DNA of 64,000 nt from Novosphingobium sp. Lineage in GTDB: Bacteria; Pseudomonadota; Alphaproteobacteria; Sphingomonadales; Sphingomonadaceae. A program made the position numbers and the translations under genes. Positions 45,889 through 55,506 of this stretch are shown here, in pieces; positions within the stretch are counted from its first letter, which is position 1, and the number at the start of each line of letters is the position of its first letter. The stretch spans positions 1,302,001-1,366,000 of the forward strand of contig NZ_JBCNLP010000001.1 of the NCBI RefSeq assembly GCF_039595395.1. The letters run 5' to 3'. A model generated the notes under the pieces. That model saw nothing but the letters and a program-made list of their open reading frames with translations. It did no database searches and had not been told where the DNA came from.

Positions 45889-46097
45889 GCGAGGGGGGGT
45901 ACCCCCTCGCGCTCCCATAACGTCTTCCGACGAAAAGGCAGGTTGCCGCATCGAAGCGCCCGAACTCTCCACCTGCACCACCCAATGCGTCGCAGGCATC
46001 AAATTCCTCTGCCTGCGGCGCGGCGGCCTTGCTCTGTGGCTGAACCCGAAGCGCAAAGTTGACAATGAATGGGAGCGCGAGGGTGTAACACCCTCGC
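45889..46097 (+). repeat. Hairpin-ended intergenic repeat, copy F
   Basis: A 209-bp copy between nudC and the convergent DUF1489 gene. The L end is GCGAGGGGGGGTACCCCCTCGC, with two extra Gs unpaired, then GCTCCCATAACGTCTTCCGACGA. The centre is a degenerate CGTCGCAGGCA against TGCCTGCGGCGC. The R end is GCGAGGGTGTAACACCCTCGC, then ATGTCTCTCTTTTTC. It starts 10 bp after the nudC stop. Confidence 0.92.
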
Positions 46098-46119
46098 ATG
46101 TCTCTCTTTTTCTGAAACC

Positions 46120-46527
46120 TTAAACCAACCCCAACTTGGCCAGTTCACTGACCAGATGCCCCGGCAGGGCCTCCGATCCATCCCCGCCGGAGCCCAGATC
46201 CGCAGGCGCATCCTTGCCCGCCAGATAGCGCCACCCCTGATGCGCCCGGCGCGGCATCGGCGCCACGGGGATCAGCTCGGGCGACAGGCGCACCCAGAAG
46301 CGGCCATCCTCTTTCTGCTCGAAGCCCAAAATAGGCGAGCGGCCCACGATCATATGCGCGTGGATCCAGAAGAGCGAGCCGCCCTCCATCTCTTTCACGC
46401 GGGTCGGCAGGTAGCGGGTGGTGATGCGCGCCTCGCCGGGGGCGTGGCTTTCCAGCCATGCGCGCAGACTGGCGGCGCTTTCGGCGCCGAAAGCGATCTT
46501 GGTCATGTTGAGGGGAAGGTCGGCCAT
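46120..46527 (-). CDS. DUF1489 family protein
   Basis: A 135-residue soluble protein matching DUF1489, an alphaproteobacterial family of unknown function, recognised by the TRYLPTRVKEMEGGSLFWI segment and the RFWVRLSPELIPVAPMPRRA, HQGWRYL region. The ATG at 46527 (MADLPLNMTKIAF) is the best start. It follows mgtE's stop only loosely and is on the same strand as the upstream mgtE. Confidence 0.82.
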   Translation of the reverse strand: MADLPLNMTKIAFGAESAASLRAWLESHAPGEARITTRYLPTRVKEMEGGSLFWIHAHMIVGRSPILGFEQKEDGRFWVRLSPELIPVAPMPRRAHQGWRYLAGKDAPADLGSGGDGSEALPGHLVSELAKLGLV

Positions 46528-46564
46528 GGCGCCTAGGTGGGGGCGCGAAGGCCCCCGGTCAAGC

Positions 46565-48034
46565 TCAGTGCAGGTGGAAAGCCGCCGCCAGGCCAAGGAA
46601 GAAGAAGAAGCCCAGCGTGTCGGTCATGGTGGTGACGAAAACGGTGGAGACCACGGCGGGGTCGATCTTCAGCTTTTCCAGACCGATGGGGATCAGCACG
46701 CCCGACAGGCCCGCGTTGATCGAGTTCAGGATCATCGCCAGCACCACCACCACGGAAAGCCACATATCGTGGTAGATAAGCTGGCAGCCCAGCGCCATCA
46801 GCGCGCCAAGGCCCCAGCCATTGGCGTTGGCGATCCACCATTCGCGCATGATCATGCGCCAGGTGTTGTGGTTGGTGAGCTGGTTGGTGGCGAGGGCTCG
46901 CACCGTCACCGCCATGGTTTGCGTCGCGGCATTGCCGCCCATGCCCGAGATGATCGGCATGATCACGGCCAGCGTCACCAGCTTCTCGATCGTGCCTTGA
47001 AAGGCCGCGACTACCGATGAGGCCAGCATGGCGGTGCCAAGGTTGATGAACAGCCACCACAGGCGCGATTTGATCGTCAGGTGCAGCGGCTCGTTGATGT
47101 CGCCGTCGCCCGCGCCGGACAGGGCCAGAGCGTCCTCGCCCGCCTCTTCCTGAATGATGTGCACCACGTCGTCTACCGTGATCTGGCCGACGAGGCGCCC
47201 GCTTTCATCGACAACGGCGGCGGAAATCAGCGCGTATTTCTGGAAGCGGAGGGCGACCTCTTCCTGATCCATCGTCACCGGGATCAGCGTCTGGTCGCGC
47301 TTCATCACGTCTGCAAGGGCAACATCGCGCGGCGAGCGCAGCAGCCATGACAGCGCGCAGGTGCCCAGCGGATGATGCCGCGCATCGACGATGAAGATTT
47401 CCCAGAATTCGGTGGGAAGATGGCCGTTGCCATTGCTGCTGAGGTAATCGATCAGATCGCCGACAGACATCGCCTCGCGCACGGCGATGACGTCGCGGCT
47501 CATCAGGCGGCCGGCGGATTCGTCGGGATAGGCCAGCGCCGATTCGATGGCGGCGCGGTCTTCCGGCTCCATCTCGGCCAGAACCGCCTGCTGGTCCTCG
47601 ATGTCGAGGTCCTCGATCAGGGCCACGGCGTCATCCGTGTCCATGTTCTCGGCGATTTCGGCGATGTCTTCGGCAGGCAGTTCGTCGACCAGCGCCTCGC
47701 GGACGTGGTCGTTCATTTCGGCGAAGACCTCGCCGCTCATCAGGTCGGAAATGGCGTGAGCCAGCGCGCCGCGTTCATCGGCATCGACCAGCTCGAAAAG
47801 GTCGGCGATGTCGGCGGGGTGCAGCGGTTCGACGAGATCGTAGACCTGATCGACTTCGCCCGCCTCCAGCGCGTCGCGCACACGGTGGATGAAGTCGCTT
47901 TTCAGGCGATTGTCCTCGTCCAGACTGTCGCTTTCGGGCTCACTATGCGGCGTGTGATCCTGCGTCACGTCCAGATCGGCGTGATCAGGGCCATCATGGG
48001 GCTCGGCAAGGGGCGCGCTGGGCTCGACAGTCAT
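46565..48034 (-). CDS. mgtE: Magnesium transporter MgtE
   Basis: A 489-residue Mg2+ channel. A cytoplasmic MgtE_N domain (about residues 60-160, DLVEPLHPADIADLFELVD) is followed by two CBS domains (SRDVIAVREAMSVGDLIDYL and DVMKRDQTLIPVTMDQEE) and a C-terminal five-helix pore with the PIISGMGGNAATQTM signature. The acidic N-terminal 40 residues are lineage-specific. No Mg2+ riboswitch was seen upstream. The ATG at 48034 is favoured. Confidence 0.94.
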   Translation of the reverse strand: MTVEPSAPLAEPHDGPDHADLDVTQDHTPHSEPESDSLDEDNRLKSDFIHRVRDALEAGEVDQVYDLVEPLHPADIADLFELVDADERGALAHAISDLMSGEVFAEMNDHVREALVDELPAEDIAEIAENMDTDDAVALIEDLDIEDQQAVLAEMEPEDRAAIESALAYPDESAGRLMSRDVIAVREAMSVGDLIDYLSSNGNGHLPTEFWEIFIVDARHHPLGTCALSWLLRSPRDVALADVMKRDQTLIPVTMDQEEVALRFQKYALISAAVVDESGRLVGQITVDDVVHIIQEEAGEDALALSGAGDGDINEPLHLTIKSRLWWLFINLGTAMLASSVVAAFQGTIEKLVTLAVIMPIISGMGGNAATQTMAVTVRALATNQLTNHNTWRMIMREWWIANANGWGLGALMALGCQLIYHDMWLSVVVVLAMILNSINAGLSGVLIPIGLEKLKIDPAVVSTVFVTTMTDTLGFFFFLGLAAAFHLH

Positions 48035-48180
48035 CGCGAGGAGGTCTAGGCATGCCACCGGCAAAAGCAACCGGGCAAAGGCCCTGCCGTGCGTTTTTTG
48101 CTCCCCGATGCCGGGGAGCGGCACGCGGCGGCGGGGCAGGACCGGCAAGCGGGAAATGCCGCGATTTTCAAGGAGTGAAC

Positions 48181-48648
<468 letters not shown>

Positions 48649-48700
48649 TCGCGCAAGCATCCTGCGTTCGATCCCAAAGGCTCGAATCGCAACGCTTAAG

Positions 48701-48742
48701 GGCCGGGTCATGGGGGAAGTCCCCGTGGCCCGGCCTTTTCCT
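48701..48742 (+). terminator. Intrinsic terminator after the cyclophilin gene
   Basis: GGCCGGGTCATGGGGG pairs with CCCCGTGGCCCGGCC around a short loop and is followed by TTTTCC, about 50 bp after the cyclophilin stop. Confidence 0.85.
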
Positions 48743-48908
48743 TTGGGGGCGGGCGGTTATCCCGCTGCCCAGAGCCAAGCGTAAAGCATATCTTAACCGC
48801 AAGACACGCGCCGACACTTGGGCGCAGGCAGGGGGAGGTTGAAACTTAAGCCCTACAGCAAGGCTGCGATCACGCGCCTGCGCGCGTCTTGCCCTTGGGG
48901 GGTATGTC

Positions 48909-50834
48909 ATGTTGGGCCGTTTCAGGATCAGTACCGTCATCACGACTGGGGTTCTGGCCTTGTCGGTGATCATCGGTCTGGGGGCTTTCACGGCCGTGAT
49001 GGGCGCGCGCACGGGCGTTACCGTTCTGACCTACAGCAGTGAGAATCTTGTGCCCAGCGTCGATGTTCTGGGACGCACGACGGTGGATTTCGAACTCTCG
49101 CGGGTCTATCTCACGCGCTATCTCATGGCGCTGGACAAGCAGGAGGCCGACTGGGCGGAAACCAACCTGCGCGCCAGCATGGCCCGTGTCGACAAGGATC
49201 TGCAGGACTATAAACCGCTGATCTCCGACCGCATGGACGGAGTGCTTTACGAGAAAGCCGTGAAACTGTGGGCCGCCTTCAAGGTGGATTTGCTGCGTGT
49301 CCACGATGTCGGCGCCAGCGGAGACCGGAAGGGCGCCATCCTGCTCTACCGCGGCGAGTTCATCCACAATGCCTTTGCGCTGCAGGCGGCACTGGACGCC
49401 AGCAGCCGCTATAATGTCGAGGAATCATACCGTTATTCCAGGACAAACATGCTGGAAGCGAAGGCGGCAAGCTGGCGCTGCCTGATTTCCGGCATCATCG
49501 GGGTGGCGCTGGGCTGGCTGATCCTGTTGCTGTTCTCGCGGCGGGTCATCAAGCCGCTGGACAAGCTGCGCAAGGCGATGCGCACCATGGCTTCGGGGCA
49601 GCTCGATATCGTGGTGCCCGGCGCGGATCAGCAGGATGAACTGGGCGAGATCGCCCGCGCGCTCGATGCGATCAAGCTGAGCATCGCCCAGCGTGCCCGC
49701 GCCGAGGCCGATGCGCAGGTCGCGGTGCAGCGGCAGGTGACCGGCGCGCTGGAGGATGCGCTCAGCGCGCTCAAGGAAGGGCGGCTGGAGCATCGCATCC
49801 GCGAGGCCTTCCCCAGCGAATATGAACAATTGCGCATCGATTTCAACGTGATGATGGAAACGCTGGGCGAGCAGATGGACGAGGTTGCCCATGCCTCCGG
49901 CGCGGTGCGCGGGGGATCGGGCGAGATTTCGGCCGCCGCTCAGGATCTGGCGCTGCGCACCGAGAAGCAGGCCGCCAGCCTTGGCGAGACCGCGCTGACG
50001 GTCAAGGGGCTGACCGCCTCGGTCACCGAGGCCCGCAGCGCCGCTGCCAGCGCTGCCCATGCCGCTCAGGATGCCGAAAAGGAGGCCACCGCCAGCGGCT
50101 TGCAGATGGGCGAGGCGGTCGCGGCGATGACTTCGATCGCCGCCTCCTCGGAGCGGATGCGCGGCATCGTCGAGATCATCGACGGCATTTCCTTCCAGAC
50201 CAATCTGCTGGCGTTGAACGCCGGGGTGGAAGCCGCGCGCGCCGGAGATGCCGGGCGGGGCTTTGCGGTGGTGGCCAGCGAGGTGCGCAGTCTGGCTGAG
50301 CGCAGCGCTCAGGCCGCGCGCGAGATCGGGGCGTTGATCGTCACCTCGGGCCGCGAGGTGCAGCATGGGGTGGAGATGGTCAGCCAGACGCAGGCCGCAT
50401 TGCTGCGCATCGTGAGGCAGGCCAGCGACCTGTCAGGCATGATCGGCGGTCTGGCCGAGGGGTCGGGACGGCAGGCCGATGCCATCGCCCAGGTCAATGG
50501 CGTGATCGCCGATCTGGACAAGGCCACCCAGCAGAATGCCGCTTTGGTCGAGGAAACCACCGCCGCTGCCACCAGCTTGGCCAATGAATCGGAACGGCTT
50601 GCTCAGGTCGTCGGCCGCTTTAGCCTGAGCGGCGTGGTGCAGACCACCCTCGCGCCCGCCGGACGCCGCCCCCGGAGGTGCTTCCCGCCCCGGTGCAGGC
50701 CCCCCCCGATGCAGGTCAGGCCTTTCGAACGGGTCACGGCGATCCCGGCGCGCGCCGTGCGGCGCCCGCCCTCCGCTGCAAGCGGCAGCACCGCTTTGGC
50801 CAGCGAGGCGGAAGAGGATTGGTCGGAGTTTTAG
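48909..50834 (+). CDS. Methyl-accepting chemotaxis protein
   Basis: A 641-residue transmembrane chemoreceptor. A first helix (about residues 13-36) and second helix (about 190-210) bracket a helical periplasmic domain of about 150 residues. HAMP follows (RRVIKPLDKLRKAMRTM), then a signalling domain with GISFQTNLLALNAGVEAARA at the hairpin tip. It ends in EEDWSEF, a CheR-type tether. Residues between the signalling domain and the tether (50675-50710) read as a Cys/Arg/Pro-rich stretch with AGG codons and may be out of frame (see findings). Ligand unknown. Confidence 0.88.
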   Translation: MLGRFRISTVITTGVLALSVIIGLGAFTAVMGARTGVTVLTYSSENLVPSVDVLGRTTVDFELSRVYLTRYLMALDKQEADWAETNLRASMARVDKDLQDYKPLISDRMDGVLYEKAVKLWAAFKVDLLRVHDVGASGDRKGAILLYRGEFIHNAFALQAALDASSRYNVEESYRYSRTNMLEAKAASWRCLISGIIGVALGWLILLLFSRRVIKPLDKLRKAMRTMASGQLDIVVPGADQQDELGEIARALDAIKLSIAQRARAEADAQVAVQRQVTGALEDALSALKEGRLEHRIREAFPSEYEQLRIDFNVMMETLGEQMDEVAHASGAVRGGSGEISAAAQDLALRTEKQAASLGETALTVKGLTASVTEARSAAASAAHAAQDAEKEATASGLQMGEAVAAMTSIAASSERMRGIVEIIDGISFQTNLLALNAGVEAARAGDAGRGFAVVASEVRSLAERSAQAAREIGALIVTSGREVQHGVEMVSQTQAALLRIVRQASDLSGMIGGLAEGSGRQADAIAQVNGVIADLDKATQQNAALVEETTAAATSLANESERLAQVVGRFSLSGVVQTTLAPAGRRPRRCFPPRCRPPPMQVRPFERVTAIPARAVRRPPSAASGSTALASEAEEDWSEF

Positions 50835-50958
50835 GTCGTGTGGACAGATTCAATCTGAACAATGGGCGGCTTTAAGGGAGTTGAGGGCAAGCGTTGAACG
50901 GCAGGGAAGTTAGGGGGAGCGGACATTGCAAAGCCGTGAGCAACTCGTATGAAAAGCC

Positions 50959-51273
50959 ATGATCTGGAACATCATCGATAAGCGAGAGCGGCCTTACCGC
51001 TGGCAGAAAGTCAATGCTATTGTGGAAGCCGTAGAGCATGACAATAGCTGTGCTGATGCCGATCAAGCCCCTGAAAGCGACCCAATGCTCACCGTGGATT
51101 GCGCGTGCCTTGAAGCGGTATCAGTTCAGGAAGCCGTTGTCTGGGCAAGTGGTCAACGCTGTCCTGTTACCCTCTTCCTTTACGATGAAGGGCGTGGCTT
51201 GGCCAACGAAGAGCATTTCAATAATGTGGCCAATCGCTTTGCGGAAGAAGGCGAAGTAGCGAACGACCGCTAA
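50959..51273 (+). CDS. Small protein of unknown function (low-GC patch)
   Basis: A 104-residue soluble acidic protein (IDKRERPYRWQKVNAIVEAV, LFLYDEGRGLANEEHFNNV). I recall similar small proteins in other sphingomonads but no named function. Base composition is clearly lower in GC than neighbouring genes, suggesting recent acquisition. No strong ribosome site was seen (AAAAGCC before the ATG). Confidence 0.55.
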   Translation: MIWNIIDKRERPYRWQKVNAIVEAVEHDNSCADADQAPESDPMLTVDCACLEAVSVQEAVVWASGQRCPVTLFLYDEGRGLANEEHFNNVANRFAEEGEVANDR

Positions 51274-51449
51274 GTTGTCGAGTCCGGTTAGACCGCTTTT
51301 CCCACACAAAGGCCGATAGCTGCCCTCCGCGACAAATCTGACCTCCCGGCAACTTTCAGGGCATGAACCCGGGGAAGCCAATGGCGGGAAAGTTGGGTAG
51401 CGGACTCCACTGGCCTGCCCTATGCTGCTTTCGATCACGGAGTTAATAA

Positions 51450-51746
51450 GTGAACAGAGATCGCCGCCTCCTCGCTGCAATGCTGTTCTTTCTTGTCGCC
51501 CTCTGCGCTTTACTTGTCCAAGCATGGGTCGTCCGGCTTTATCTTGATGCAGCCATCATGGGAAACTGGTCGTGGTTTGGCAGCAAATTTCACGTTGCCA
51601 CTCCTTCCTTTGGCCCAAGCAAGTTCTGTTTCGATTACTGCGCTCCCGATTTGCCGTTCGTGGCTGGATGGATTGGAATTGCGAGTTTCATATTCGGATT
51701 GCTCTTGCTTTGTTTAGCATGGTGGAAGCCCAAAAGTCTGAGGTAG
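51450..51746 (+). CDS. Small membrane protein of unknown function (low-GC patch)
   Basis: A 98-residue protein starting at GTG with GGAG-like purines upstream (CACGGAGTTAATAA). Two predicted membrane helices flank a polar loop: residues about 8-30 (LLAAMLFFLVALCALLVQAW) and 70-91 (FVAGWIGIASFIFGLLLLCL). The loop carries a Cys pair (KFCFDYCAP). No family recognised. It shares the low-GC character of the small gene upstream. Confidence 0.5.
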   Translation: MNRDRRLLAAMLFFLVALCALLVQAWVVRLYLDAAIMGNWSWFGSKFHVATPSFGPSKFCFDYCAPDLPFVAGWIGIASFIFGLLLLCLAWWKPKSLR

Positions 51747-51861
51747 AAGCAGGCTCGCTATGACCGCAATGTTATCGCATCCGGAAAGACTGCTTTTGGC
51801 CGAAATTTCTACCTAGCAGTCACAAGAACCCGCCTCGTAAACTGCCCAGCCGGGCCTAACC

Positions 51862-52749
51862 TTACAGCATCGTCTTGATCAGCCAGTCGTGGAACAGGCG
51901 CACCGGGCGGCTTTCCAGCTCGCGCGGGCGGCAGACGAACCAATAGCTGTAGGGGCTCTCCACCGTCACATCGAACAGGCGCACCACGCGCTCGTCGCCG
52001 CTGCGTTCGGGGTGGTCGTCGTTCAGGATGGCGATGCCCAGACCCTGAGCCGCCGCCTCCAGGATGAGCTGCGCCGAATCGTAATGGTCGATCGCGGCGG
52101 GCTCCAGATCCTCCATGCCCAGCGCGGTCTTCCAAGCATCATAGCTTTCGGGCAGCGAGCTGGAGATCAGGAAGGTCTGGCGCGCCAGCTTGGCCGGATC
52201 GGGGTTCATGCCGATCTCGGCGGCCAGCTTGGGCGTGGCGAAGGCATGCACCTGATTGTGGTCGAGCCGCACCGCATGCAACAGAGCATCCGGCCCCTTC
52301 GACAACACAATCGCCGCATCGAGCGAATTGCCCAGCCGCGTCTCAAGCTGGGGTCCGGTGTCGATGTCGATATGCAGACGCGGATGCAGCTTGCGCAGCT
52401 CGGGCAGATGCGGGAACAGCCGCTCACCGGCATAGAGCGCCGGAACGCCCAGATGCAGGCGCATCACATTGCTGGTTTCCATCTGCGATTCGACGGATTC
52501 GGCCAGCTCTTCCAGTTTCGGCGAGACAGCATTGTAGAAGGACTGGCCATCCTCGGTCAGCTTCATCGCCTGATGCTGGCGGGTGAACAGGCGCTTGCCC
52601 ACGAAATCTTCCAGCGCGCCGACGCGGCGCGACAGGGCCGAAGGGCTCAGGCCCAGCTCATTGGCCGCAGCCTTGGCCGAGCCGAGCCGAACAATCCGTA
52701 CAAAGGCTTCCAGAGCGCGCAGGGGGGGGAGGCGGCGTGAAGCCGGCAT
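51862..52749 (-). CDS. LysR-family transcriptional regulator
   Basis: A 295-residue regulator with an N-terminal winged helix (RALEAFVRIVRLGSAKAAA, LGLSPSALSRRVGALEDFVG) and a C-terminal periplasmic-binding-like effector domain. It resembles GcvA-like members. Its target is unknown: the usual divergent partner gene is absent, because the upstream corC lies on the same strand and as sequenced overlaps it by 92 bases. With the corC frame corrected the two genes would be 4 bases apart. Confidence 0.88.
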   Translation of the reverse strand: MPASRRLPPLRALEAFVRIVRLGSAKAAANELGLSPSALSRRVGALEDFVGKRLFTRQHQAMKLTEDGQSFYNAVSPKLEELAESVESQMETSNVMRLHLGVPALYAGERLFPHLPELRKLHPRLHIDIDTGPQLETRLGNSLDAAIVLSKGPDALLHAVRLDHNQVHAFATPKLAAEIGMNPDPAKLARQTFLISSSLPESYDAWKTALGMEDLEPAAIDHYDSAQLILEAAAQGLGIAILNDDHPERSGDERVVRLFDVTVESPYSYWFVCRPRELESRPVRLFHDWLIKTML

Positions 52750-53683
52750 GTCTCAGTCCTCGTCCGTCGGTTCGTCGTGAGTGATGGGGGGGGTGCAGGC
52801 GCAGGCGGGTGACATGGCGCTCATCGCCCGCCGTCACCTCGATGCGCCAGCCGCTGTCATGCGGCAGGATGGTGCCCACGGCGGGCACCTGCTCGGCCAG
52901 CAGGAAGGCCAGGCCGCCCAGCGTGTCGATGTCTTCTTCCACCTCGGCCAGGCGCGGGTCGATTTCCTCGCCCACATCCTCCAGCAGGGCGCGGGCATCG
53001 GCATCCCACAGGCCGCCTTCCAGCGGCACCAGCAGGGCGACGGGGGCGTCATCATGCTCGTCCTCGACGTCGCCGACGATTTCCTCGACCAGATCCTCGA
53101 AGGTGACGATGCCCTCGGTGCCCGAATATTCATCCAGCACCACCGCCAGATGCACCCGGCCCCGGCGCATATCGGCCAGCACATCGAGCGCCGGGCGCGG
53201 GCAGGGCACGAACAGAGGCTGGCGCAGCAGGGTCAGCCAATCGGTGGGCGTGTTACCGCTGGCGAGGAAAGGAAACACATCCTTGATCAGCACCATGCCG
53301 ATCACCTCATCCAGCGTCTCGCGATAGACGGGCATGCGCGAATGGCCATGGGTGGCAAAGGCGGCGACCACCTCGTCCCAGCTTGCGGTGTTGGGTACGG
53401 CGATGATCTCGCCACGCGGAATGCAGATGTCGGCGGCGTCCATTTCACTGAAATGGAGCAGATTGCGGAGCATCTCGCGCTCGGACTGCTGAAGGTCGCC
53501 CTGCGCGGTGCCTTGCGCGGTGTCGGCGTCCTCATGCTCGTCGATGACCTCTTCGAGATGAGCGCGCAGCGACTGATCGACTTCGCCGCTATCGAAAAAG
53601 CGCTTCACAGCACGCCACAGCGAACTTTTACTGTCCGCGTCTCCATTGCCGCCGTCGCCGGCCCGGCCCAGATCGGCCCCCAC
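52658..53683 (-). CDS. corC: CBS-domain hemolysin/CorC-like protein, C-terminus frameshifted as sequenced
   Basis: A protein with two CBS domains (DAADICIPRGEIIAVPNTAS..VFPFLASG) and a C-terminal CorC_HlyC domain (DALLEDVGEEIDPRLAE and onward), of the CorC/TlyC group implicated in Mg/Co handling. The frame opens at GTG 53692, but the GTG at 53683 has AAGGAG 8 bases upstream and is preferred. An 8-G run (52786-52793) sends the last 40 or so residues into an odd Arg/Pro tail overlapping lysR. With 7 Gs the protein would end ITHDEPTDED, four bases before lysR. It lies directly downstream of ybeY. Confidence 0.82.
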   Translation of the reverse strand: MGADLGRAGDGGNGDADSKSSLWRAVKRFFDSGEVDQSLRAHLEEVIDEHEDADTAQGTAQGDLQQSEREMLRNLLHFSEMDAADICIPRGEIIAVPNTASWDEVVAAFATHGHSRMPVYRETLDEVIGMVLIKDVFPFLASGNTPTDWLTLLRQPLFVPCPRPALDVLADMRRGRVHLAVVLDEYSGTEGIVTFEDLVEEIVGDVEDEHDDAPVALLVPLEGGLWDADARALLEDVGEEIDPRLAEVEEDIDTLGGLAFLLAEQVPAVGTILPHDSGWRIEVTAGDERHVTRLRLHPPHHSRRTDGRGLRHAGFTPPPPPARSGSLCTDCSARLGQGCGQ

Positions 53684-53703
53684 TTTATGCACTCCTTCTT
53701 CGT

Positions 53704-54198
53704 TTAAACTCTGTCGCCATATGGGTCCGCGATGCCGAGCAGCGCAAGCGCCTTTATTTCCAGCGCTTCCATGGCAACGGCGTCGTCCTCGGAAATTTCA
53801 TGGTCCAGCCCGGCCAGATGAAGCAATCCGTGAATCAACAGATGGCTGGCGTGATCTTCAAGGCTTGCGCCCTTTTCCTCGGCTTCCCGCGCGCAGGTCT
53901 CGTAAGCCATGGCGATGTCGCCCAGCATTTCGGGAGGGCCGTCCTCATCCAGATCGAGCAGATCCTCGCGCTCCAGCATGGGGAAGGAGAGGACGTTGGT
54001 CGGCTTGTCCTTCTCACGCCACTCCTTGTTGAGGGCGTGAACCTCCTCGTCGCTGGTGAAGATCAGGCTGACGATCAGGCGATCATGCGCGAGTTCGGGC
54101 GCAACCTGCGCAATGGCCGCAGCGGCTTTTTCCGCGAGCGTTTCCCAGTCCTGCGTTTCGGGCCAGGGGGATTCGATGTCGATTTCAAGGGTGAGCAT
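53704..54198 (-). CDS. ybeY: Endoribonuclease YbeY (rRNA maturation)
   Basis: A 164-residue metallo-endoribonuclease for 16S rRNA 3' maturation and ribosome quality control. The zinc motif H-x3-H-x5-H is intact in HLLIHGLLHLAGLDH; NVLSFP is the other conserved block. It sits between phoH and corC in the standard phoH-ybeY-corC order. Repeat copy G lies between it and phoH. Confidence 0.94.
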   Translation of the reverse strand: MLTLEIDIESPWPETQDWETLAEKAAAAIAQVAPELAHDRLIVSLIFTSDEEVHALNKEWREKDKPTNVLSFPMLEREDLLDLDEDGPPEMLGDIAMAYETCAREAEEKGASLEDHASHLLIHGLLHLAGLDHEISEDDAVAMEALEIKALALLGIADPYGDRV

Positions 54199-54230
54199 CG
54201 AAGGGGCCTTAAGGAGGAAGAAGGTGAAAT

Positions 54231-54450
54231 GCGAGGGGGTTACCCCCTCGCGCTCCCATTATTGTCGAGGTTGTGTCTCACCCATGAATGGGCGCTCGGG
54301 TTCATAGCGCCGCAGGCCGTAAAGTTTGATGACACAGTGCTATCGGTTTTAATGCCTGCGGCGCCTTGGGTTTGGTTGGGCGCGATGGTCGTGTGCCACT
54401 GCTGCTTCGTCGGAAGACGTCATGGGAGCGCGAGGGGGTAACCCCCCCGC
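54231..54450 (-). repeat. Hairpin-ended intergenic repeat, copy G
   Basis: A 220-bp copy between ybeY and phoH, both minus-strand genes. The left (R) end is GCGAGGGGGTTACCCCCTCGC then CTCCCATTATTGTCGAGGTTG. The centre is GCGCCGCAGGC/GCCTGCGGCGC. The L arm is TCGTCGGAAGACG and the L end is GCGAGGGGGTAACCCCCCCGC. It interrupts the phoH-ybeY operon spacing, so it may lower read-through. Confidence 0.9.
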
Positions 54451-54466
54451 ACTTATCCCTTCCTTC

Positions 54467-55506
54467 TTAAGCCTGAGGCCCTTCATAAGCCTCGACAATC
54501 CGCCCCACGATCGGGTGACGCACCACATCGGAGGCATTGAAGCGCACCGTAGCGATCCCATCGACCCCGCTCAGGCGCGAGACCGCGTCGGCCAGACCGG
54601 ACATGGCCGTGCCGCCGGGGATATCGACCTGATTGGGGTCGCCGCACACCACCATGCGGCTGTTCTGGCCGAAGCGGGTGAGGAACATCTTCATCTGCGC
54701 GGGGGTGGTGTTTTGCGCCTCGTCCAGAATGACGAAGGCATCGGCCAGCGTACGCCCACGCATGAAGGCGATGGGCGCGACCTCGATCTCGCCGCTGGCC
54801 AGACGGCGCTCCACCTGCTCGGGGGGCATGCAGTCGTAGAGCGCGTCGTACAGCGGGCGCAGATAGGGATCGACCTTGTCCTTCATGTCGCCGGGCAGGA
54901 AGCCCAGCTTCTCGCCCGCTTCCACCGCCGGGCGCGAGAGGATCAGCCGCTGCACCGCGCCGCTGATCAGCATGCTGACCGCCTGCGCCACCGCGACATA
55001 GGTCTTGCCGGTGCCTGCCGGGCCCAGCCGAAGATGATGTCGCGGCTGGCCAGCGCGCGCATGTACTCGATCTGTGTCGGGCTGCGCGGAACGATGGTTT
55101 TCAGGCGGGTGCGGATCATGATCGGCGGATGATGCGCATCGCCGGTGATGATGCCCTCCAGCGTGGGCTCGGTGGACATGGCGATCAGCGATTCGACCGC
55201 GCCTGCGTCGATATCCTGACCGGCGAGCAGGCGTTTGTGGAGGCCGTTGAGAACGTCGCGGGCGCGGGCCACCGCGTCCTCGGTACCCTCGATCTGCACC
55301 TTGGTGCCGCGGGCCGCGATATAGACGCCAAGCCGGTTCTCGATCAGCACCAGATTGGAATCGAACTGCCCGAAGAGCATGCCAAGAATGGTGGCTTCCT
55401 CAAACTCCATCTCCGATCGCGCGCGGCGGGTGGGGCGAGAGGTCTCAGGGCGGAGTTGCGCCACATCTGCCGATGCTTCGTAGGCGCGGATATGCTTGCG
55501 GGCCAT
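54467..55506 (-). pseudogene. phoH: PhoH-family ATPase, frameshifted at Walker A as sequenced
   Basis: Two frames together encode a full PhoH-like protein. The N-terminal part (start ATG 55506, MARKHIRAYEAS) runs to ASRDIIFG. The C-terminal part begins just after it and holds the SRPAVEAGEKLGFLPGD, ILDEAQNTTPAQM (Walker B) and MVVCGDPNQVDIP blocks. At about 55020-55031 one G is missing on the plus strand (CCAGCCG instead of CCAGGCCG), so LGPAGTGKT is lost. The family role is RNA-linked ATPase/helicase-like; the protein would be dead as sequenced. One base restores it. Confidence 0.85.

Noticed and set aside
48780..48810. TTAACC as a CtrA half-site before the chemoreceptor gene
   Set aside because: Only a single half-site without a correctly spaced partner; too weak to annotate.
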